Source: Flectobacillus sp049240685
GTDB lineage: Bacteria; Bacteroidota; Bacteroidia; Cytophagales; Spirosomataceae
NCBI RefSeq assembly: GCF_049240685.1
Contig: NZ_JBMLSD010000377.1
Span: 1 to 37,621, forward strand
Direction: 5' to 3'
Length of the DNA stretch: 37,621 nucleotides
A program made the translations under genes and the position numbers. Below are positions 1 through 8,700 of this stretch, piece after piece (position 1 is the stretch's first letter; the number at the start of each line of letters is the position of its first letter). The notes under the pieces were generated by a model. It saw only the letters and a program-made list of their open reading frames with translations. It searched no databases and had not been told where the DNA came from.

Positions 1-61
1 CTGAATAATACCGCCTTGATAATCAGAGTCAATATTGATATTTTCTGCAAATGGACTGATT

Positions 62-101
62 ACTGGACAAAATTGAAGTTACTAGTTCAAGACTTAGTCT
101 T
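62..101 (+). repeat. 40-bp dispersed repeat, copy 1
   Basis: This stretch begins with ACTGGACAAAATTGAAG and recurs at 33077-33116 with about five mismatches over 40 bases. Both copies are followed, at different distances, by a T-rich tract with an AACAGTTTTAAAC-like segment, which resembles ends of IS5-group elements. It lies just outside the transposase remnant at 211-476, so it may be an insertion-sequence end. That assignment is inference. Confidence 0.5.
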
Positions 102-210
102 GGACTCATTTTTTTAACAGTTTTAAACTGTTTTTAAACATGCATTGAAAAAGTCTAAATACCTTTTCTCTTTTTGTACAGTAATTAGTGTATTCTCATT
201 GTTTTTTACT

Positions 211-476
211 CTCTATTTTATCCAACTTAGGGTTTAGACGCTCTATTTTGCCATCACTTTCCCATCTCCGATTAATAATATACCCTTCACCAAGGTAGAT
301 ATTTCGTATCTAAATTTCGCCACTGAATACCTGTTCTGTGTATCCATAATTTCGCATTAATAACAGCTCTTGGCTTATATTTACGCTTCCTTTACGGGAT
401 TGCCCGTGAGATCATTTAAAATTTTTGCTTTAAATTCATAGCGGGAATCAGACAAGTCTTCAAAATAGATTTGCAT
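211..476 (-). pseudogene. IS5-family transposase remnant (N-terminal part, frameshifted)
   Basis: Read on the minus strand from the ATG at 476, the translation begins MQIYFEDLSDSRYEF. After a one-base frameshift it continues KYKPRAVINAKLW and then HRTGIQWRNLDTKYLPW. After a second frameshift and a stop it ends RRWESDGKIERLNPKLDK. This order matches the N-terminal part of IS5-type transposases (often annotated DUF4096): LSDS-x-Y, then RKYxxRxVxNAxxW, RTGxQWRxL, PPWxxVYYxFRRWxxDG. Roughly 90 residues survive; the catalytic DDE core is absent. The element is dead by frameshifts and truncation. Its presence marks the left end of the window as a decayed mobile-element region. Confidence 0.75.
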
Positions 477-514
477 ATCTTCTAAATTTGGTCATTTAAT
501 AGATAACATTCTGA

Positions 515-760
515 TTCCTTTTTTGTCCCTCCCTAATTTTTAAACATACTCTAATTGGGATAAATGGATATATCGATATTGCTAAGTTTAAAAACAGGAG
601 AGGAATTATTTGTTTTGAGGTTACCGGGTGGAATGACGCCACTGGTCACTTTACGTTATGGGATGGAAATAACATTTTGTATGGCCAACACGACTACTTC
701 AATCTACCTTCTGAAGGAAAAGGAGCAAAAGTAACAAAAGCATACCTCTGGGAGTGCTAG
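515..760 (+). pseudogene. Tae4-like T6SS amidase effector, C-terminal remnant
   Basis: An open frame without a start codon runs from a stop at 512-514 to TAG at 758-760. Its recognisable part begins near 557 and contains GIICFEVTGWNDATGHFTLWD, ending in AYLWEC. The G-W-x-D-A-x-G-H-x-T-L-W pattern is the histidine-containing part of the NlpC/P60-like amidase fold of type VI secretion amidase effector 4 (Tae4), which cleaves peptidoglycan stem-peptide crosslinks. The N-terminal half with the catalytic cysteine is missing, and the preceding sequence is unrelated, so this is a truncated gene, not a functional effector. No Tai4-type immunity gene is evident next to it. The family assignment rests on motif memory. 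Other NlpC/P60-like amidases are less likely because of the conserved WNDATGHFTLWDG context. Confidence 0.65.
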
Positions 761-788
761 AAATATCCTTTAAGATCTATATGGTGGC

Positions 789-1044
789 CTAAATGAGACC
801 TCTTTCGGCATTTACAACTTCCTCTAATCGCACAAACTTACAAAGCTTATTTGTTACATCTTCAAGCCTTGGCAATTCGGGCAAATCAAAACTTGGATAA
901 TTGACTTATCCCTGATATTTTAACAAGAACGAGCTGGAGTTCAAAAGAAAGCGCGTTTTATAAAATAAAACTTAAATTTTTAAAAGTTAGAAGTTCAACT
1001 ATCAGGAAAGCATCTGTTAATGGCTTTATCTTGACCAATCTTAT
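789..1044 (-). pseudogene. unidentified decayed reading frame
   Basis: Two adjoining minus-strand frames look protein-like. One, from about 1038, reads LVKIKPLTDAFLIVELLTF and runs into a stop. A second, 905-789, contains FDLPELPRLEDVTNKLCKF and VRLEEVVNAERGLI before TAG. Neither has a convincing start, and they are in different frames. I do not recognise the family. It is probably a decayed gene in the same degenerate region as the transposase and effector remnants, but chance open frames cannot be excluded. Confidence 0.25.
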
Positions 1045-1205
1045 TCAATTAAATGATGTTAGATTTCACAACTGGAATCCAAGTTTCCACTCAAGCATAT
1101 CTGTCGTTTAATAATTTAAAGTGACAAACCTTGCCTTCTTTTCGTTTAAAGGTAAATTTTGTACTTTATTAATAAATTTTCTTAAATACTAGGTCTTTCT
1201 TGCCT

Positions 1206-1586
1206 ATGAAATCACAACAATTTTTCCTTGCTTTAGGGTTTGCTTTTATCACTACCTCAATTTATCAGGTAATTTCAGTCTGGAATGCGCCTATTAGCGC
1301 TAATATTCCAGTGCTGTTTTTCAATGTTTACTTACTGGCACATTTTGCTTTGGCTTTCAAGGCTGTTTTGTTATCTCAGAAACTTTCTTATTTCTATTTA
1401 GGAGGGTTATTGGTCGCTATGGGTATCAATGGATTTATGCTAAAAATGGAAGAAGCATCCTTGATTTCACAAGTTTTGCTTACAGTTACAACCATTTCAT
1501 TGAATTACCTAAAATCCAATATTGATGAACAAAATTGGGAAGAAGATAATTATATACGCAATAAGAGAGAATTAGTGGAGTTGTAG
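1206..1586 (+). CDS. small membrane protein 1 of unknown function
   Basis: A 126-residue protein from the ATG at 1206; an in-frame TTG lies two codons upstream but is less likely. There are three or four hydrophobic helices (about residues 5-24, 33-55, 62-80 and possibly 85-100), followed by a charged, acidic tail containing DEQNWEED. I see no enzymatic motif and do not recognise a family. It is the first of three similarly sized multi-pass membrane proteins in a row on the plus strand. It is closed by a strong hairpin terminator at 1619-1679, so it is probably transcribed separately from the next two. It lies immediately downstream of a degenerate region with a toxin remnant. An immunity or membrane-stress role would be speculation. 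Confidence 0.6.
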   Translation: MKSQQFFLALGFAFITTSIYQVISVWNAPISANIPVLFFNVYLLAHFALAFKAVLLSQKLSYFYLGGLLVAMGINGFMLKMEEASLISQVLLTVTTISLNYLKSNIDEQNWEEDNYIRNKRELVEL

Positions 1587-1618
1587 AGAATTGTTTAAAA
1601 AAAGCAACTCCTTTTCAC

Positions 1619-1682
1619 AAAAATCCCTGATAATTGTTCGTGTCGTAATATTTACGCCGAAACATTATCAGGGATTTTTTTA
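1619..1682 (+). terminator. long hairpin terminator with nested small palindrome
   Basis: A perfect 16-bp stem (arms 1619-1634 and 1664-1679, AAAAATCCCTGATAAT and its complement) ends in a run of T. Its 29-base loop contains a second palindrome, CGTAA-tat-TTACG, at 1644-1656. It follows the stop at 1586 by about 30 bases. Confidence 0.8.
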
Positions 1683-1779
1683 TTTAATCTTAAAAATATT
1701 AAGTCAAAATCTATTGGTTTTTGATTACAACTGATTAATTTAGAATTAGTTCACCTTTTAACTTTTAAATAGCAGTCAC

Positions 1780-2124
1780 ATGAAAACGTTCGTAACCCTT
1801 TTACTAATTTTAGCAACGGCAAGTTTGATTCTTTTTTGTCATTTCTTCATTGATATTTACCCAACACTAGACCAATTCCAGCTATTTTATGGAAGTATGC
1901 TTATGGTGGTAGGGCTCTACCATTTGTACAATTTACAAACCATTTTCAAGTCAATAGATTCTTTTCGAGTTTTCATTTGGGATTATTTTCCACTTAGTTT
2001 TTCTATTAGTATTTTTCAAATCGTCTGTAGTTATTCCGTATCAATCTGGTCATTATTGGGCTTATTTTCTTTAAGTGCTGCCTACCGACTTTGGAATGTA
2101 AACAAAAAAATACCCTCGAAATAG
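1780..2124 (+). CDS. small membrane protein 2 of unknown function
   Basis: A 114-residue, very hydrophobic protein starting MKTFVTLLLILATASLILF. Four membrane segments are visible (about 4-24, 36-56, 66-86 and 88-104), with a short basic tail ending NKKIPSK. No known domain is recognised. Size and topology resemble the flanking 1206-1586 and 2161-2493 proteins, although I see no clear residue-level identity; the three may be highly diverged paralogues. Only 36 bases separate it from the next gene, so the two are likely co-transcribed. No TAnnTTTG box is obvious in the 100 bases upstream. Confidence 0.6.
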   Translation: MKTFVTLLLILATASLILFCHFFIDIYPTLDQFQLFYGSMLMVVGLYHLYNLQTIFKSIDSFRVFIWDYFPLSFSISIFQIVCSYSVSIWSLLGLFSLSAAYRLWNVNKKIPSK

Positions 2125-2160
2125 TATATTCCACTCAATATTTCACCTAAACTATAGCTC

Positions 2161-2493
2161 ATGATGAATCTTCCCAAATGGTTACTTGTAGCTGGCATAC
2201 CGATCATTGTAAACGTATGTTTTGCTCAATACAAAACACTCTATTTTCCTTTTGACCAAGGCTCTATTTTATCCCTTTCATTGATATTCATCAATCTTGT
2301 ACTTTTTTATTTTTTGAGTAAATATCTTAGAACTCCTGAAGGGAAAGACTCCCCTCTAAGTGTTGAGTATATTTATGCTGGTTTAGTCATGAATATTGGT
2401 ATTTGGATAGCTGATGTTTCGACAGTTTTTGTGACTATTTGCTTGCTTATCATTGTGATGCGTCTTTATTTTCTCCAGACTCGAAATGCTTAA
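2161..2493 (+). CDS. small membrane protein 3 of unknown function
   Basis: A 110-residue protein with four predicted membrane helices (about 6-24, 34-52, 68-84 and 86-102), a hydrophilic connector RTPEGKDSPLS in the middle, and a short basic C-terminus. Two consecutive ATG codons open the frame (2161 and 2164); either could be the start. It is the last gene of the small-membrane-protein run and is followed by the bidirectional terminator at 2556-2589. No family is recognised and no catalytic residues are evident. Confidence 0.6.
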   Translation: MMNLPKWLLVAGIPIIVNVCFAQYKTLYFPFDQGSILSLSLIFINLVLFYFLSKYLRTPEGKDSPLSVEYIYAGLVMNIGIWIADVSTVFVTICLLIIVMRLYFLQTRNA

Positions 2494-2555
2494 ATAGCCA
2501 AAATGTTGTTCATCCCAATTTTTTAGGATTGTGATCATGTCCCAAGTTTTATCAA

Positions 2556-2589
2556 AAAAGCGGTCGGAAAATATTTTCCGACCGCTTTT
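2556..2589. terminator. bidirectional terminator
   Basis: The sequence is a near-perfect palindrome (AAAAGCGGTCGGAAAA and its complement meeting at a TATT centre) flanked by A on the left and T on the right. It sits between the convergent ends of the plus-strand membrane protein (2493) and the minus-strand phosphoesterase (2614), so it can serve both. Confidence 0.85.
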
Positions 2590-2613
2590 GTTCAACTACC
2601 CTTATGTTGCGTT

Positions 2614-4086
2614 TTATAAATTTATCTGTTCTGTAAATTCATTACCAAATCTATCTGTAGCTTTCACCACGATAGTTTTGGCTTGCGCTGAAGGCTGTAC
2701 AAAAAATAGGTGGTCGGTCAAAGTTGGATCTACAAACTTATGTTTCTTTGGTAAATCAGGACCTGCAAAAAGCTCCACAGCTAATGGATCCAATGAAACT
2801 TTTTGCTCCATTGCTCCTTTTGCAATGCCATCTTCCCACCATTCAACTTTCCATTTTTTATCCCAATTCCAAACATTGGCTACAATGCTATCGGGAAATT
2901 CTTTACTAGCACCTTTCGGATATACCTTCAATTGATAACTTGCAGGTTTTCCCGTTCCTTTATAATACCAGGAAATATTTCCACCATCGACCTGATACAC
3001 GCCATATCCACTTGGAGAGCCATCCGTACAGATTGGGCCTGTCCACCAAGCACCACAAACCGTTCCGTGAACGTGTTCGATGATGTTGCCCTCCTCCCAT
3101 TTTTCATTCACATGGGTATGTCCCGACATAATATGCGCTTGGAAAGGTTCAAGTATTTTATACAATTGACGTCTGTTGGCAACAGTCCCCCCAAGTTCCT
3201 CTTCTTTGAGTTTATTACGACGAGCATGACCTGTGTTAGTCGGGATATGTAAACTTACCACGACAGTAGAGCCTTCGGGCACAGAAGCCAAATCTTGCTC
3301 TAACCAATGCAATTGGTTTTCAGTGAGATAGCCAACGTATTTCTTGGCTGTTCCCATAAAGAACACATCGTCTAAAACTACATAGTGAACCTTGCCACGG
3401 TTGAACGAATAGTAGGTTGGGCCGAAAGTATTTTTAAAGGTTTTTGAAGAAAAATCGTCTGTTCTGGCATCCAAATCCATGTCATGGTTGCCAATGACAC
3501 TAAAAAATGGAATATGAGCTTTTCCAAAAGCAGCAATATAATCATCCAACAATTCGAAATGGTCCCACACTAAATCGCCACAACCAATACCATGAAAAAG
3601 AGTATCCTTCGGAGCTGCTTTTACTAATTCAGCCAAATCTTCTCCCGACTTTTGTAGTTCTTCAGCATCCTTTTTAGAAATAATCTGAGGGTCAGCCCAG
3701 ACTACAAATTGGTGTTTGGTATCGTCAACAGATAGTGGCTTCAGGGTAAAATTTGCTTGAAAAGTACTTTTTGAGGTATCTATTTTCTGATAAAAACGAG
3801 CAACGCCTTTTTCATTGGGAAACTCATAACCCGACGGAACACTGATGTACACAAACTCCGCTTGCGAATGTGCCTTAATTTGGTATTTACCGCTATTATC
3901 AGTTCTGACAACGGTATAACCATCCGTAACCGATACTTGAGGAATACCCTTCCCATTGGAAGTAACGATTCCTTTGATTGTTACAAATTCGGTTGAGGTA
4001 GAGAGCTCATTCGACATAACCGATGGCGTACTAAGCACTGCCCCTCCTATTCCAAAATTCTTAAGAAAATTTCTTCTGTTAAACAT
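2614..4086 (-). CDS. Tat-exported calcineurin-like metallophosphoesterase
   Basis: A 490-residue protein. It opens with a twin-arginine leader, NRRNFLKNFGIGGAVLS, predicting export in folded state. Residues about 34-118 form an Ig/carboxypeptidase-regulatory-like domain (MetallophosN type). The calcineurin-like catalytic core follows with all metal ligands visible: WADPQ (Asp132), GCGDLVWDH (Asp171), GNHDMD (Asn200-His201), SLHIPT (His280) and SGHTHV (His323, His325). The last ~120 residues match the C-terminal extension common in Bacteroidetes homologues (MetallophosC). It hydrolyses phosphate mono- or diesters; the substrate is unknown. It lies downstream of SusC/SusD on the same strand with a 260-base gap containing a hairpin, so it is plausibly part of that locus, releasing or trimming a phosphorylated substrate. 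That link is inference. Confidence 0.9.
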   Translation of the reverse strand: MFNRRNFLKNFGIGGAVLSTPSVMSNELSTSTEFVTIKGIVTSNGKGIPQVSVTDGYTVVRTDNSGKYQIKAHSQAEFVYISVPSGYEFPNEKGVARFYQKIDTSKSTFQANFTLKPLSVDDTKHQFVVWADPQIISKKDAEELQKSGEDLAELVKAAPKDTLFHGIGCGDLVWDHFELLDDYIAAFGKAHIPFFSVIGNHDMDLDARTDDFSSKTFKNTFGPTYYSFNRGKVHYVVLDDVFFMGTAKKYVGYLTENQLHWLEQDLASVPEGSTVVVSLHIPTNTGHARRNKLKEEELGGTVANRRQLYKILEPFQAHIMSGHTHVNEKWEEGNIIEHVHGTVCGAWWTGPICTDGSPSGYGVYQVDGGNISWYYKGTGKPASYQLKVYPKGASKEFPDSIVANVWNWDKKWKVEWWEDGIAKGAMEQKVSLDPLAVELFAGPDLPKKHKFVDPTLTDHLFFVQPSAQAKTIVVKATDRFGNEFTEQINL

Positions 4087-4178
4087 ATATTTTGGTTGTT
4101 TTTGTAGCTAAACATTAAAGCTGAATTGTGAATTAGTGGTGTAAGAAGCTTGAGTTTTATCATTAAAATAAAAATTGA

Positions 4179-4209
4179 TGTAGCGGCAACCGCAAGGGTT
4201 GCCGCTACA
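4179..4209. repeat. short GC-rich hairpin (REP-like)
   Basis: TGTAGCGGCAACC, a five-base loop, and the exact complement form a 13-bp stem that stands out from AT-rich surroundings. No T-run follows on either strand, so it is not a classical terminator. It lies between the SusD gene and the phosphoesterase gene. The flanks carry GAATTGTGAATTAGTGGTG and ACTCACAATTCACCACTCAT, loosely inverted versions of each other, as at other intergenic repeats in this window. Confidence 0.6.
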
Positions 4210-4346
4210 CCCCAAAAATTATAAATAAGAACTTTATTGAACAAAATAAAACCTTCATTCAGCACTAATTCCAAGCGTAAAATTTACAAATAAAATACTG
4301 ATTATTAGAATTTTACACTCACAATTCACCACTCATAATTACCTCA

Positions 4347-5783
4347 TTACTTCGTCCACCATGTTTTGGTATTAATATCGTCTGCTCCCATTTGCGCTAC
4401 TGCTTTATCGTAATTTGCACGGTTAAGCGACTGGGTTGATAAGGGATATTTTAATCTCATCGGCATTTTGCCGTTGTTTTCAACACCTTTACCAACTGGC
4501 AAAACAGGATATCCCGTACGCTTATATTCAAACCATTGTTGCATATCATTGAAAAATAGAGCAATGTATTTTTGCGTCATGATTTGTTGGAGCGTTCCGT
4601 TGTAAGCCACGCCCAATCGGATCAAAAAATCCGTCGGTTGTGTTGCTCCCCAATATTTCATAGAAGCAGAAATACCCTTCTCATAATGGTCTTTGGGACT
4701 GTCGGTGGTATATCCTTTGAAGGCTGCTTCAGCCAACAAAAATTCTACTTCTGCATACTGCAAGATAGTACCTAAAATTAAAGAAGTTTTAAGGTTTTTG
4801 TTAAGTTTTGAAGAACTTATCGCGTTCATCGCTGGACCCTCGGCTATGGTATAGCCACTTGGAATACCTGTGTATTTACCACTGGCTTTCGTAGCCCAAA
4901 TATCCAATCTTGGGTCAGACCAAGTACTTAAGGTTTTGATAAAAAACTCTGAAACGGCATTTGCTCCATTAAAATCATAATCACGAGTACTGGTAAAAGG
5001 ATTCAACAAGGGCGTAACTTGTGTGAATTTCAGAGCTGCACTTTCATCAGCACTTTGCATTAATGGATATTTGTCTGGACTTGACAACATGTTTTTTAGC
5101 TGTGCCTGAAAAGCAGTGGATTTTGCTTCACCTCGCATCAATAGGCGCAAACGGAGGGAATTAGTAAATTTTTTCCAGCGCAAAGTTCCTACCGTACTTT
5201 TATCTGCCCCAAACAAGGCATCTTGCCCTAAAGTCAGTGTTTTGGTCACATCATACAAGGCATTTGCGGTATCCAATTTGGCAATCAAATCTTTATAAAC
5301 GTCCTCTTGTTTATCAAAAGTAGGATTTACCACATAATTGGGATAACCTTTTAGTGCCTGTGAATATGGGATATCGCCATAAATATCAGTCAAGTTCGCA
5401 AATAACCAAGCCTTTAAGGTCAGTCCAATGGCTAAATAATTGGGCTGAGACATGGCTTTTGCCTTTTGAATCATATCTTCGATATTAGTCAATGACAAAT
5501 AGTAATTGCTCCACATATAATCTGACTCACTCGGAAAAAGTACATAACGGTGAAAGACCGTATTGCCTTCAGTCAAGGATACTGTTACTTGCATCAACTC
5601 ATTGTTGAGACGATGACTTCTACTTAAACCAGTATTGACCCCTTCCAAAATAGCAGTATTCATAAAACTCCCTGCTGTTGCCGACGATACACCCTCTGGG
5701 TCGTGATTGAGTTCCTCCATGCCTTCTGTACAAGACGTCAGAGCTACAATAAGTAAAAGATATAAAAAGATAAGTTTTTTCAT
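4347..5783 (-). CDS. SusD/RagB-like outer-membrane lipoprotein
   Basis: A 478-residue protein. I chose the ATG at 5783 because it opens a lipoprotein signal, MKKLIFLYLLLIVALTSC, with the lipobox cysteine at residue 18; a longer frame upstream overlaps the SusC gene and adds no sensible sequence. After the cysteine comes TEGMEELNHDPEG, then a helical TPR-like body with LFANLTDIYGDIPYSQA, typical of the SusD-like_2 group. SusD proteins sit on the cell surface as the lid of the SusC transporter and bind the incoming ligand. The start is 10 bases after the SusC stop, so the two are co-transcribed. The ligand cannot be read from the sequence. No polysaccharide lyase or glycosidase lies in this operon; the nearest enzyme is the phosphoesterase. 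Confidence 0.92.
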   Translation of the reverse strand: MKKLIFLYLLLIVALTSCTEGMEELNHDPEGVSSATAGSFMNTAILEGVNTGLSRSHRLNNELMQVTVSLTEGNTVFHRYVLFPSESDYMWSNYYLSLTNIEDMIQKAKAMSQPNYLAIGLTLKAWLFANLTDIYGDIPYSQALKGYPNYVVNPTFDKQEDVYKDLIAKLDTANALYDVTKTLTLGQDALFGADKSTVGTLRWKKFTNSLRLRLLMRGEAKSTAFQAQLKNMLSSPDKYPLMQSADESAALKFTQVTPLLNPFTSTRDYDFNGANAVSEFFIKTLSTWSDPRLDIWATKASGKYTGIPSGYTIAEGPAMNAISSSKLNKNLKTSLILGTILQYAEVEFLLAEAAFKGYTTDSPKDHYEKGISASMKYWGATQPTDFLIRLGVAYNGTLQQIMTQKYIALFFNDMQQWFEYKRTGYPVLPVGKGVENNGKMPMRLKYPLSTQSLNRANYDKAVAQMGADDINTKTWWTK

Positions 5784-5793
5784 GTTATAAAAA

Positions 5794-8700
5794 TTAGAAA
5801 GAAATAGTAAGGTTTGCTCCCATTGTACGAGTAGATGGGAATTGTCCAACTTCTAAGCCTGGTGTGATGGTGGCATTATCCAGCGTAGATGTTTCGGGGT
5901 CAAAAGCTGGGAAAGTTGACCATACGAATAAATCACGACCGTAAATTCCGATACTGGCAGCTCTCAGGAAAGTCTTACGAAGTATTTTTGCTGGAATCGT
6001 GTAAGCCAAACGAGCTTCACGAAGTTTTACAAATGAAGCATCAAATGTATTAGCTTCTACATTGTCACGACCATACCATTTGTTGTAATACGTTACGATA
6101 TTAGTCGCCTTGGTGGTATTTGGCACATATTGACCGTCAGCATTGAGGGTTACTCCTTCGCCAATAATACCGTCGTATCTACCTGCTAATGTAGCTGTAG
6201 TCTTACCTTGTTCACCTAAAATAGAGTTAGTCAATGAGAAGATTCTACCCCCTTGACGAATATCTAACAAGACAGAGAGACTCCAGTTTTTGTACTTAAA
6301 ATTATTAGAAATACTTCCCCTCCAGTCAGGATTTGTGTTACCTAGGTTGACAAACTGGTCAGTAAGCACAGGATATCCATCTTTGTCAAATACAATTTGT
6401 CCTTCTGGCGAACGCTTGAAGCCAAGCCCGTAAATTGTTCCTAAAGGTTGACCTTCTCTAGCCTCCACTGTTACACGGCTACCAACGTATTTTGCCAAAA
6501 TAACACTTCCAGTTTCATTATTTAGCTCCAATACTTTATTACGGTTCATTGACCAGTTTACCGTCACATCCCATGAGAATCCGGCATAATTTTTCACAGG
6601 ATTTCCATTCAAGGTTAACTCAACACCTTTGTTTACGACTTTACCCATATTGATGAGTGAAGAGCTATATCCAGAAGCATATTCCACTGGTGCATACAAA
6701 ATTTGGTCAATTGTAGTTTGCTCATAAACGGTGGCGTCCAAACTCAAGCGATTTTTGAAGAAACGCCATTCTGTACCTGCCTCAAAAGAGTTGTTTCTTT
6801 GGGGCTTTAAATTTGGATTGGCAATTACATTAGGACTTTCTAGTTCGCCGGGAAATGTACCAGAGTTATAGATTTTTTCCAAGTTATATGTCCCAAGGCG
6901 AGCGTCATATCCTACACTGGCATACGCCCCACGGATTTTACCGTAGCTTATCCAATTCGGCATATTGGTCATTTGAGATAAAACCAAACTCAATGTAGCT
7001 GATGGATAAAAGAAAGAATTATTTTGTTTTGGTAAAGTGCTACTCCAGTCGTTACGACCAGTTACATCCAAAAAGGCAAAATCTTTGTAGCCAAGGTTTA
7101 CAAAACCATACAAACTGTTGATTCGCTTATCGGCACGATCACTTTGAGTGAGCGGTAATTGCTCAGAATTTGCCAAATTATATACCCCAGGAATCACCAA
7201 GCGGTCAGCTAATTGATTGGTAAATTTTTGACTTTGTTTCAAAATATTCCCTCCAAAACTTGTTGTTACTTGCCAAGTTTTTTCAAGTGGCAATTTGTAT
7301 TTCAACAAAAAATCAGAGTTAGATTCTAGGTTAAATACATTTTGCTGACGGTACATACCTGCTTGAAATTTTTGGGTATTCTTCGGACGTTGTTGCGAAC
7401 GAAATTCATACCCCATATCCAAACCAGTACGCACCGTCAAATCCAAGCCTTTCAAAATATTGTAGGTAGCCGACATAGTACCCGTTACATTATGACGACT
7501 CGATTTGTTCAGCATTTCATATACAATCAAATAAGGATTATCAATCAAAGAGCTAAAAGGGTGATTTTGTTCCAGACCTTCTTTGCCCGGTAACCAGTAA
7601 GGCTGATACCAATCCAAATTAACATTCGGGTTTTGGAAGGCAATGAAATACATAACAGACTGGTTGTTGTAGCCCGTCGACGGAAGGTTATCGCTAAATT
7701 TATTGTAATAGTTCACCTTAGCAGAAGTACTCAACTTAGCCGAAATCTGTGAATTATTTGAGAAACCTAAACTAATGCGCTCATAACCTGTATTTGGCAA
7801 AATCCAGTTATTCTTCATTTGCGAGAGACTCAAACGAGTATTGCTTTTGTCTTTCACATTGGTAATCGAGATATTGTTTGATAAGGTTACTCCTTGCTCA
7901 AAAAAGTTTTTGCGATTGTCAGTGTAAGGTTTCCAAGGAGTTCTTTCTGTAAAAACTCCATTGGCATCACGAGGCGAGTCATACTGATAAAATAATTGAC
8001 CATCAAATTTTGGTCCCCAAGCCGAACTTGTACTTTGCGTTCCTGCTCCATCAGCCGTTGTACCATAGGAGTAATAATTCTGACCAGCCGTTCCCTGACC
8101 ATACTGATATTGGTAATCTGGCCAACGATTTACTTGGTCAACACTAATGTAAGAGTTAAACGAAACCCCAAGCCCTTTTTTGTCCTTACTTGCGCTTTTG
8201 GTCGTGATAATAATGACTCCATTTCCTGCACGAGAGCCGTACAAGGCAGATGCAGCAGGACCTTTCAACACGTTGATAGACTCAATATTGTTAGGGTCTA
8301 TATCTGTCAATGCACTCCCAAAATCGATGGGAGAATCACCACCCAAATACGCTCCATGTCCTACACCTTGAAAAGAAGTATTAATCGGTTCGCCATCGAC
8401 CACGATTAAAGCGCCTGGCGAGTTGAAATCCAAAATACTTTCCCCACGCAATGTCACGCGACTACTGCCCATTGGTCCATCGGTTTTGGTTAGGTTCAAA
8501 CCTGCAACTTTACCCGATAGTGCGTTCATAAAGTTGTTAGAAGGGGCATCTGTCACAGCCGAGCCGTCTAATTTTTGGGTTGAATATCCTAGGGCTTTTT
8601 CCTCTCTTTTGATACCTAAAGCCGTAACCACTACCTCATTGAGATATTTGTTATCTTCTGATAATTGAACATTGAGGTGATTTCTTCCTTTGATTGGTAC

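Noticed and set aside
1206..2493. Tai4-type immunity proteins for the Tae4 remnant
   Set aside because: Tai4 is a soluble periplasmic protein with a signal peptide, whereas these are multi-pass membrane proteins separated from the remnant by over 400 bases of decayed DNA.
4047..4274. 75-codon minus-strand open frame overlapping the phosphoesterase start
   Set aside because: It overlaps the well-supported Tat leader in another frame and spans the GC-rich hairpin; no protein-like motif.
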